Shown in pieces: positions 29,032 through 34,885 of a stretch of DNA of 34,885 nucleotides. Within the stretch, counting starts at the first letter, position 1; each line of letters begins with the position of its first letter. The notes under the pieces are model-generated. The model did not search any database and was not told where the DNA came from. It worked only from the letters and a program-made list of their open reading frames with translations. The stretch is from the NCBI GenBank assembly GCA_013002165.1, contig JABDKO010000254.1, positions 1 to 34,885 of the forward strand, given 5' to 3'. The position numbers and the translations under genes are program-made. The stretch is from Rhodothermales bacterium (GTDB lineage: Bacteria; Bacteroidota; Rhodothermia; Rhodothermales; JABDKH01).

Positions 29032-29727
29032 ATGACCATGGTTGATGATTTTGTAAAATTTACCAAGAGCCTGACGTCAATGCCGGAAGGCATCTACAGC
29101 GGGCCGTTTCAAGAGACGCCGATAGGTGCACTCGTCCCAATGGTCGTCGAACAGACGACCCGCGGTGAACGCTCTTACGATATCTTCAGCCGCCTGTTGA
29201 AGGAACGGATCGTGATTATTGGAACGCCGATAAATGACACGATCTCAAATCTCGCGGTCGCGCAGTTGCTGTATCTGGCCAGTGAGGACCCTGAACGGGA
29301 TATCAATATCTACATAAACTCTCCCGGTGGATCCGTCTATTCCGGACTGGCGGTCTACGATACCATGCAGTATGTAAACTGTGACGTAGCGACGATCTGC
29401 GTTGGTCTTGCAGCATCAATGGGTGCCGTTTTACTCGCCACCGGCGCCACCGGAAAACGCGCGGCGCTGCCGAACTCGCGGATCATGATTCATCAACCAC
29501 TCGGCGGTGCACAGGGACAGGCATCTGATATCCAGATCCAGGCTCGTGAGATTCTGAAGACCAAGCAGAAACTCTATGAGATTCTTTCTGACCACTCCGG
29601 TAAGTCGGTTGAGCAGATTGAAGATGACTCGGATCGAGATTACTGGATGAGCGCAGATGAAGCCGCAACCTACGGCCTCATTGACAACGTCCTCAAGAAG
29701 CAGGCGGCACCGAAAAAGGACGACTAA
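29032..29727 (+). CDS. clpP: ATP-dependent Clp protease proteolytic subunit
   Basis: ClpP is the serine-protease barrel that degrades substrates unfolded by ClpX or ClpA. The 231-residue protein has the catalytic triad at the expected spacing: S129 (GLAASMGA), H154 (MIHQPLGG) and D203 (SDRDYWM). Family motifs [25 protein letters not shown] and [18 protein letters not shown] are intact. A second ATG two codons in is an equally possible start. It follows tig by 6 bp and is the last plus-strand gene before a convergent GNAT gene, whose stop overlaps its own by 4 bp. Confidence 0.97.
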   Translation: MTMVDDFVKFTKSLTSMPEGIYSGPFQETPIGALVPMVVEQTTRGERSYDIFSRLLKERIVIIGTPINDTISNLAVAQLLYLASEDPERDINIYINSPGGSVYSGLAVYDTMQYVNCDVATICVGLAASMGAVLLATGATGKRAALPNSRIMIHQPLGGAQGQASDIQIQAREILKTKQKLYEILSDHSGKSVEQIEDDSDRDYWMSADEAATYGLIDNVLKKQAAPKKDD

Positions 29728-30173
29728 TCATCAACCCTGAGTGACATGGCGATGTGCGGTATTCCCGCTTCGTCAAACAGATCACCTTCCGGTTCGAAGC
29801 CAAGATCGGCGTACAGAGCCTCCAGGTGAGCCTGTGCGTGCAGATAGAGCCGGTTATGTCCTGCTTCCTTTGCCCGGGTCATGACTCCTTGAACCAGCCG
29901 TTTTCCGAGACCAAGACCGCGCCATCGTTTCAAGATTGCGAAGCGTTCCAGTTTAGCGACGGTTTCGGTCTCCTTGGTCAGCGTTCGCATTCGTGCGCAC
30001 CCGACGGCTGACCCACGCCAGTAGGCAATGAAATGGGTGGCAGTTGAGTCAAATTCGTCCCATTCCTCCTCGGGTGGACACTCCTGTTCGACGACGAAAA
30101 TCTCCTCCCGGATTGATCGAACAACGTCCCATTCAGCGTCATTTTCAACCTGTTTGATCGATAAATCCGTCAT
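29724..30173 (-). CDS. GNAT family N-acetyltransferase (ElaA/YjcF-like)
   Basis: The 149-residue GNAT protein has the N-terminal [21 protein letters not shown] pattern of the ElaA/YjcF subgroup, the acetyl-CoA pyrophosphate loop in [19 protein letters not shown] (R/Q-x-x-G-x-G/A type), and a C-terminal [32 protein letters not shown] stretch. It would acetylate a small amine or protein; the substrate is not deducible. Its stop overlaps the clpP stop by 4 bases in convergent orientation, so the two transcripts may interfere. It starts 215 bp before the divergent cysteine desulfurase gene. Confidence 0.88.
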   Translation of the reverse strand: MTDLSIKQVENDAEWDVVRSIREEIFVVEQECPPEEEWDEFDSTATHFIAYWRGSAVGCARMRTLTKETETVAKLERFAILKRWRGLGLGKRLVQGVMTRAKEAGHNRLYLHAQAHLEALYADLGFEPEGDLFDEAGIPHIAMSLRVDD

Positions 30174-30388
30174 TTAAGAGGGCCAGTGAGGTTTGACAAG
30201 GTAACTTGACCGGGATTCATCGGGTCACGAAGTCGCAAAGAACCCGTTCTGCCGGACTACGTATATTACGACGTTGTAAATCTACCGAACAACTGCAGTG
30301 AATTTCCCAAATTGTACCGTTCTGAATGATTGACGGAAAAGTACAGTCATCGAATATCTCTCCGGTTTCAGCACATCGATAACAGCTC

Positions 30389-31534
30389 ATGGAACAACCC
30401 ATTTATCTCGACTATAACGCGACCACACCGGTGGACCCGGTTGTTCTCGAACGGATGCTTCCGTTCTTTTCTACAAACTTCGGCAACCCATCGAGCAAAG
30501 GTCACTCGTATGGATGGTATGCCGAATCTGCGGTTCAGGCTGCTCGAGAAAAGGTAGCCGCCACGCTGAAGTGTAAACCTGAAGAAGTAACGTTTACATC
30601 GGGTGCAACAGAGGCAATCAATACTGTCATAAAGGGGGTCGCTCTCGGCTCGAAAGGAAAACAGATTATTACAACAAGCACCGAACACAAAGCAGTTCTC
30701 AAAACGTGCGACTATCTGGAAAGCCAGGGCTACGAGATAACCTATTTGCCGGTAAATGAACTCGGTCTGATTTCAATCGCCGATCTCAATGATGCTATAA
30801 CTGACGAAACTGTCCTGGTAGCCCTCATGTGGGCGAACAATGAGACAGGAGTCATTCAACCAATGGCAGAGGTTTCGAAGCTGACACGAGATCGCGGAGT
30901 ACCTCTTTTTTCGGATGCGACGCAGGCGGTCGGCAAAATAGATTTTGATGCGAGCCTCGTGGACTATCTGGCATGCTCGGCACACAAGTTTTACGGGCCA
31001 AAAGGTATTGGCGCGATGTACATCAATTCCGCTTCACGATCGATACAACCACTCATCGCCGGTGGAGGGCAGGAGCATGGACTGAGGTCAGGTACTCTGA
31101 ATGTACCGGCAATCGTAGGAATGGGTGAGGCGGCGGCGTTAATTCCTGATCGCCTCGAAGCCGATAGAGAGCGATGGCTCAGCATGCGCCAGCACTTTGA
31201 GGATCGGCTGACACAATGTGACGGTGTTTTTGTCAACGGTCGAGAGTGCGAGCGCCTGCCGCAAACTGCCAATGTTGCTTTCCCAAATGTACCCCAGATA
31301 AAATTTGGTCTGAAACTACGATCGCTGGCTGTATCGGCTGGCAGTGCCTGCCAGACCGGCGTAGGCGGACCAAGCCATGTCCTCACCGCAATGGGTGTTG
31401 AACCCAAAGTTGCAGGTTCGTGTATAAGGTTCAGTTTCGGCCGCCTGACAACAATTGAGGATGTCGACAAAGCTTGCAACATCATCTGTGGTGCATACGA
31501 TGAATTGCTAGCGGCCACTCAAGCCTCCGTATAA
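30389..31534 (+). CDS. Cysteine desulfurase (NifS/IscS family)
   Basis: This PLP enzyme takes sulfur from cysteine for Fe-S cluster and thio-cofactor synthesis. The 381-residue product starts with the signature IYLDYNATTPVDP, has FTSGATEAIN, the PLP histidine region TSTEHKAV, MWANNETGVIQP, the cofactor lysine K200 in SAHKFYGPKG, and the catalytic cysteine C321 in SAGSACQTG. This is a class I (NifS/IscS) loop. The following DUF2480 gene lies 20 bp downstream and is a common neighbour of Fe-S genes in this phylum. The ATG is preceded by no clear Shine-Dalgarno. No iscU or suf gene is in the window, so I give no symbol. Confidence 0.95.
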   Translation: MEQPIYLDYNATTPVDPVVLERMLPFFSTNFGNPSSKGHSYGWYAESAVQAAREKVAATLKCKPEEVTFTSGATEAINTVIKGVALGSKGKQIITTSTEHKAVLKTCDYLESQGYEITYLPVNELGLISIADLNDAITDETVLVALMWANNETGVIQPMAEVSKLTRDRGVPLFSDATQAVGKIDFDASLVDYLACSAHKFYGPKGIGAMYINSASRSIQPLIAGGGQEHGLRSGTLNVPAIVGMGEAAALIPDRLEADRERWLSMRQHFEDRLTQCDGVFVNGRECERLPQTANVAFPNVPQIKFGLKLRSLAVSAGSACQTGVGGPSHVLTAMGVEPKVAGSCIRFSFGRLTTIEDVDKACNIICGAYDELLAATQASV

Positions 31535-31554
31535 TTCGAACCGACAGGAAACGC

Positions 31555-32079
31555 ATGGAGCCTCTCATCAATCGAGTGGCAGAGAGTGAGATCGAGGTGT
31601 TTAACCTTGAGAGTCTTATCGAAAGATCCGACCTTGCGGAGCTCGATATATCACAGTTCCTCGACAAGGGCTTCATTCTGCGCGAGAAGGAATTCAGAAA
31701 CTCGGTAAAGGAATTCGACTGGAGCACCTTTCAGAGTAAGAATGTTGCTCTTTATTGCTCGACGGACGCTATTGTGCCGACGTGGGCGTACATGCTGATT
31801 AGTGTTCGACTGAACGGTATCGCTGAGCTCGTTGTGCATGGCAGACCGGACAATCTCGCGAAGACCATGTTTCGTGATATCCTAAATACGTTTGATTGGT
31901 CGGTTTATCAGGACAAGATTGTCGTTGTGAAAGGGTGCAGTTCCACTGTCGTTCCCGAAGACGCCTATTTGCATGCCACTACAAAGCTTCTCGAAGTGGC
32001 TCGAAAGGTAATGTATGGTGAGCCGTGTTCGTCTGTACCTCTCTGGCGACGGCCAAAGGTTGCGACACCTTCAAAATGA
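31555..32079 (+). CDS. DUF2480 family protein
   Basis: The 174-residue soluble protein has the full DUF2480 pattern: INRVAESEIEVFNLE at the start, FILREKEFRNSVKEFDWSTFQ, the strongly conserved STDAIVPTWAYML, a second DWSVYQDKIVVVKGCSS, VPEDAYLHATTKL and the end MYGEPCSSVPLWRR. Conserved cysteines lie in YCSTDA, GCSS and EPCS. The family occurs mainly in Bacteroidota; its role is unproven, but placement 20 bp after a cysteine desulfurase suggests sulfur transfer or Fe-S metabolism. Its last 65 bases overlap the long form of the nitrilase frame. Confidence 0.92.
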   Translation: MEPLINRVAESEIEVFNLESLIERSDLAELDISQFLDKGFILREKEFRNSVKEFDWSTFQSKNVALYCSTDAIVPTWAYMLISVRLNGIAELVVHGRPDNLAKTMFRDILNTFDWSVYQDKIVVVKGCSSTVVPEDAYLHATTKLLEVARKVMYGEPCSSVPLWRRPKVATPSK

Positions 32080-33031
32080 CCTTACTATAGGGCGAGTATC
32101 ACCCAACACGGATAAACGCCAGGAACAGATCATTAAAGTAGCTGCCGCACAACTTTCTCCCGTATATCTGGACAAACAACAAACGGTTTCGAAAGCCTGC
32201 TCAGCAATAGCTGACGCTGGTTCCAATGGAGCCGAGATCGTCGTATTTCCTGAAGCGTTCGTGTCTGGATATCCGGATTGGGTCTGGCTCATTCCGAACA
32301 GCAAGGGAAGCGAGCTGAATGAACTCTATCAGAAACTCGTGGCGTCTGCGATACGTGTCCCCGATGAGTCCACAGCCGAATTATGCAAGGCGGCGAAAGC
32401 AGCAAATATCAATGTCGTTATCGGGATTAACGAAGTGAACTCGGAGACCAGCGGTGGGAGTCTCTACAACAGCATTCTATTCATTGATAGCAAAGGAGAA
32501 ATCCTGGGCACACACAGAAAACTGGTACCGACAGGAGGTGAACGTCTGATATGGGCACAGGGCGATGGGCGGTCACTCAACACATACGAAACATCTTCAG
32601 GGAAACTGGGCGGTCTGGTATGCTGGGAAATCCTTATGCCGCTTGCAAGAAATGCGCTGTACAAAAAGGGAATACAGATTATTGCCACTCCCACATGGGA
32701 TAAGAGTCCCAACTGGCGGATTAGTATGCAGCACATCGCCAGGGAGGGTGGTGTTTTCGTCATAAGCGTTTGCCAGGCCTTGCGTATGGAGGACATACCC
32801 GACGAGTTGGGATTCAAAAAATTGTATCCCGAAGGTCGTGAGTGGATAAATCATGGCAACAGTTGTATAGTTGCGCCCAACGGAAAAATTGTCGCGGGAC
32901 CATTGGAAGCAGAAGAAGGAATTCTCTATGCCGATATCGACCTGTCAGAGATTATAGCCGCAAAGCGGATGTTTGACGTGGTAGGTCATTATTCGCGGCC
33001 CGATGTGTTCGATCAGAAAAATTCTATCTGA
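32015..33031 (+). CDS. Nitrilase (CN-hydrolase superfamily)
   Basis: This is an aliphatic-type nitrilase that would hydrolyse a nitrile to a carboxylic acid and ammonia. The catalytic triad is intact (numbering from 32015): E80 in FPEAF, K169 in HRKLVPTGGERLIWAQGDG and C203 in GLVCWEILMPL. Residues 40-338 cover the whole family domain. The start is uncertain. No ATG, GTG or TTG lies between the first two codons (ATG 32015, GTG 32018) and the conserved IKVAAAQLSPV, so the protein either carries a 37-residue leader read from the DUF2480 3' end or starts at a rare ATC/ATT (32129/32132), the latter 7 bases after AGGA. The downstream SDR and a decayed second nitrilase point to rearrangement. Confidence 0.87.
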   Translation: MVSRVRLYLSGDGQRLRHLQNDLTIGRVSPNTDKRQEQIIKVAAAQLSPVYLDKQQTVSKACSAIADAGSNGAEIVVFPEAFVSGYPDWVWLIPNSKGSELNELYQKLVASAIRVPDESTAELCKAAKAANINVVIGINEVNSETSGGSLYNSILFIDSKGEILGTHRKLVPTGGERLIWAQGDGRSLNTYETSSGKLGGLVCWEILMPLARNALYKKGIQIIATPTWDKSPNWRISMQHIAREGGVFVISVCQALRMEDIPDELGFKKLYPEGREWINHGNSCIVAPNGKIVAGPLEAEEGILYADIDLSEIIAAKRMFDVVGHYSRPDVFDQKNSI

Positions 33032-33040
33032 AGGTAGCCG

Positions 33041-33160
33041 ATGAATGTTCGAGTAGACAACCCGAATATCCTTGTCACCGGAGCAAGTTGTGGCATCGGC
33101 TATGCAATAGCAAATACCCTCCTGGAATCCGGAGCTTACGTCGGATTACATTGTCGGGCC
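33041..33160 (+). repeat. Direct repeat unit 1 (SDR 5' end)
   Basis: The 120 bases match 34766-34885 at 115 positions. Mismatches occur at offsets 12, 23, 33, 39 and 49; offsets 50-120 are identical. The repeat may extend past the window edge. Confidence 0.95.
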
Positions 33161-33343
33161 AACGTGGATATGCGGGAGCGACTTGTTGAGCAGTACCCGG
33201 GGAAATGTTCGATTCACGTTGCAGACCTCTCCGACTGCGGCAATGCCGTGACACTGTTTCGTGATTTTGAAGCTCAAGCGGGCAAGGTCGACGCGATTAT
33301 CAACAATGCCGGGGTCGCTCTCGATACTCTGCTGTCGCCGTGA
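33041..33343 (+). pseudogene. 5' fragment of a short-chain dehydrogenase/reductase gene
   Basis: The 100-residue product has the SDR N-terminal Rossmann half: TGASCGIG (residues 13-20, normally TGxxxGIG with R at position 17), the YVGLHCRAN strand, ADLSD and the NNAG motif. It stops a few residues after NNAG, before the catalytic Ser-Tyr-Lys, so it cannot be an active reductase. C17 replaces the Arg found in the second copy at 34766. Its first 120 bases match that copy at 115 positions, with all five differences in the first 49 bases. The gene starts 9 bp after the nitrilase stop. Confidence 0.88.
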
Positions 33344-33393
33344 ATTGCGGGACAGCGAAAAAAAAGTGACCTACTTTACTATCGAATGGTAAC

Positions 33394-33399
33394 TATAAT
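33394..33399 (+). promoter_or_regulatory. Possible -10 box (TATAAT) for the LamG lipoprotein gene
   Basis: A perfect TATAAT lies 41 bp before the lipoprotein ATG, in the only non-coding stretch ahead of it. The base triplet at the matching -35 position (around 33371-33376, CTACTT) is poor. Bacteroidota promoters often use another consensus, so this is tentative. Confidence 0.3.
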
Positions 33400-33440
33400 G
33401 GTGCGATACGAGTCGCCGCGCGACATCAATCGGGAAGTTC

Positions 33441-34625
33441 ATGAAGCTCCAAAGCTACGCCATTGTGTTACTTCTGTCGCTGCTTGTGCTATCAAGTTGC
33501 GATTCCAACGAACCACAATCGTACAGGGTTGATACTATCTCGATACCGGCGACGTCTGGCACCATCCTCCCTTCTGACGGCTCGACTTTCGAGGAGGGGA
33601 CATCGGTCGTCTTCAGTGCCGATCCGATCGAAAGATGGATATTTGTACGCTGGGAAGGTGACATTTCTGGATCAAACAATCCGGACACCATCGTCATCAG
33701 TTCAGACATGACCGTTGCAGCTGTTTTTGAGCGCCAGGTGTTTTCAGTTGATATTGCAACCCAGGGTGGCGGAATCGTGATGCAATCAGTGGATGGCGAA
33801 CCGGGCCGGGGGGACTATCTCGCCGGCACCAAAGTTGACATCGAGGCTTTTCCTGATGACGGCTGGATCTTCGATCGATGGGAAGGCGATCTATTAGGTG
33901 ACGATAATCCTGAGCGATTGACGATCGAAACGGATGTCAGTGTCTCTGCGATTTTTCTACCCGATATTTCCCGATCAGAAATCCTCGCGTTCTATTCCTT
34001 CGATGGTAACGCTGATGACATCAGCGGCAACAACAATAATGGGACAATAGAAGATGTAAACACGGCAGCAGACCGATTCGGACAATTGTCAAAGGCGTTC
34101 GACTTCGACGGTGAAAATGATAGAATTGTTGTTCCACATTCAGTCTCTTTGGATGTGGGCGCTTCAAACACCAGCTATTCGGTTTCTTTGTGGGCGCGAT
34201 CGGATTTTTCGACTAGCTCCAGACTGCTGGATAAATGGGATGATTTCATCGGGACGCCCTATCCGTTCTCCGTCCGTGCAGAGCCTGACACGATGAATAT
34301 CCACGGTGCGATTTACGACGGGTCAACGGTAAATCGAATTGATCTTGGCGGTGCCTGGGATGGACAGTGGCATCATTTCGTTATGACCGTTGATCTTGCA
34401 CAACAGGTTTTTGCAGTTTACTTCGACGGAAGTCTTGTCTCGTCAGAAAGCGTCACGTTCTCGGGCCCCACCCGTAACAGCAGTCCAATGTATATTGGCA
34501 ACAGTCGGGCTTATCAAACTAACCGCTATTTTCGCGGCCAGATTGATGAAATTCTGATCTTCGATCGCGCCTTTACGCCGGAAGAGGTAGCATTCCTGAA
34601 TGGAATTGGCGGGTGGCTTCAATAG
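33441..34625 (+). CDS. Lipoprotein with two InlB_B-type repeats and a LamG domain
   Basis: The 394-residue protein has a lipoprotein signal with lipobox LSSC (lipidated C20). Two InlB_B/Flg_new_2-like repeats of about 70 residues follow (about 30-97 and 98-173). Each has an invariant WIFxRWEGDxxGxxNPxx segment (WIFVRWEGDISGSNNPD, WIFDRWEGDLLGDDNPE) and ends in VxAxF. A LamG/concanavalin-like jelly-roll (about 180-394) has FDGNADDISGNNNNG, FDFDGENDRIVVPHS, WHHFVMTVD and the C-terminal GQIDEILIFDRAFTPEEV. The architecture suits surface glycan or protein binding. It sits between two copies of an SDR 5' end, so it is a candidate insertion cargo. No catalytic residues are seen. Confidence 0.88.
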   Translation: MKLQSYAIVLLLSLLVLSSCDSNEPQSYRVDTISIPATSGTILPSDGSTFEEGTSVVFSADPIERWIFVRWEGDISGSNNPDTIVISSDMTVAAVFERQVFSVDIATQGGGIVMQSVDGEPGRGDYLAGTKVDIEAFPDDGWIFDRWEGDLLGDDNPERLTIETDVSVSAIFLPDISRSEILAFYSFDGNADDISGNNNNGTIEDVNTAADRFGQLSKAFDFDGENDRIVVPHSVSLDVGASNTSYSVSLWARSDFSTSSRLLDKWDDFIGTPYPFSVRAEPDTMNIHGAIYDGSTVNRIDLGGAWDGQWHHFVMTVDLAQQVFAVYFDGSLVSSESVTFSGPTRNSSPMYIGNSRAYQTNRYFRGQIDEILIFDRAFTPEEVAFLNGIGGWLQ

Positions 34626-34646
34626 TAGGTGTCCATCCCAGTTCCT

Positions 34647-34769
34647 GGACTAGTTTATATTGAAATTGATCTTTCATACATCATTGCTGCCAGGCGTATG
34701 TTGATGTCCCGGGTAATTACTCGGACCGACTTTTTCGATGGCGGAAATATAGAAAAGCACTATCCATGA
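34647..34769 (+). pseudogene. Decayed 3' end of a second nitrilase
   Basis: The frame reads GLVYIEIDLSYIIAARRM, aligned with GILYADIDLSEIIAAKRM near the C-terminus of the intact nitrilase. One missing base after that shifts the frame; with it restored the reading continues as FDVPGNYS, matching FDVVGHYS. A further two-base loss brings the original frame back (TDFFD against PDVFD) up to a TGA at 34767-34769. Nothing of the first 90 per cent of the gene is present. The relic abuts the start of SDR copy 2, as the intact nitrilase abuts SDR copy 1. Confidence 0.8.
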
Positions 34770-34885
34770 ATGTTCGCGTAGACAACCAGAATATCCTCGT
34801 CACTGGAGCAAGTCGTGGCATCGGCTATGCAATAGCAAATACCCTCCTGGAATCCGGAGCTTACGTCGGATTACATTGTCGGGCC
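34766..34885 (+). CDS. Short-chain dehydrogenase/reductase, copy 2 (5' end only, runs off window)
   Basis: The first 40 codons encode MNVRVDNQNILVTGASRGIG and the following helix and strand, ending at HCRA at the window edge. It has the normal TGASRGIG cofactor motif, unlike copy 1. FabG-like enzymes are the closest general group, but the catalytic part lies outside. Bases 34815-34885 are identical to copy 1 over 71 positions. This copy is likely the intact one. Confidence 0.8.
   Translation, partial: MNVRVDNQNILVTGASRGIGYAIANTLLESGAYVGLHCRA
34766..34885 (+). repeat. Direct repeat unit 2 (SDR 5' end)
   Basis: This is the partner of the unit at 33041-33160, 1725 bp downstream in the same orientation. 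The window ends inside it, so the true repeat length is unknown. Confidence 0.95.

Noticed and set aside
30217..30390. Cysteine-rich minus-strand frame of about 57 residues ending at the cysteine desulfurase ATG
   Set aside because: It overlaps the desulfurase start and has no recognisable zinc-ribbon spacing.

Overview
The window looks like chromosome of a bacterium in the Bacteroidota/Rhodothermota/Balneolota group, probably a marine Rhodothermales- or Balneolales-like organism. Base composition is balanced (roughly half G+C by eye) and Shine-Dalgarno motifs are used only sporadically. The gene content fits this group: a receiver-less sigma-54 activator overlapping lptE, a DUF2480 gene behind a cysteine desulfurase, a DUF4290-like small gene, an atpDC pair apart from the other ATP synthase genes, tig next to clpP, and large lipoprotein or outer-membrane metallopeptidases. 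The placement is inference from gene families, not from a marker-gene comparison.

Layout. Bases 1-9744 are a dense plus-strand housekeeping block: ribD, ribE (riboflavin), miaB (tRNA thiomethylation), a sigma-54 activator, lptE, a membrane GT2 glycosyltransferase, a TPR-like protein, anmK (cell-wall recycling) and thiL (thiamine). Bases 9745-16562 are accessory: a secreted M4 (thermolysin-family) peptidase on plus, then on minus a large HExxHxxGxxH metalloprotease followed by two tandem single-pass DUF6090-like proteins and a 58-bp relic of a third copy. A 553-bp spacer leads into atpD-atpC, which ends at a clear intrinsic terminator. Bases 19110-22034 carry a D-threonine aldolase/D-serine dehydratase-like enzyme, a DUF3052 protein, a YebC regulator and ruvC.

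Bases 22046-27582 hold two small unknown genes, a 315-bp intergenic region rich in inverted repeats (including a 13-bp-arm palindrome just upstream of a PA0069-type radical SAM gene), and a 1092-residue peptidase-MA / beta-propeller / outer-membrane-barrel protein. Then come tig, clpP and a convergent GNAT gene, followed by cysteine desulfurase, DUF2480 and a nitrilase.

The right end is a rearranged locus. An intact nitrilase is followed by a truncated SDR gene, a LamG lipoprotein, a decayed second nitrilase 3' end, and a second SDR copy whose first 120 bases match the truncated copy at 115 positions. This duplication and the DUF6090 array with its relic are the clearest signs of recent genome dynamics. 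I see no CRISPR array, tRNA, rRNA, insertion sequence or prophage, and no clear new defence or biosynthetic system. The least explained items are the minus-strand protease/DUF6090 set and the palindrome-controlled radical SAM gene.
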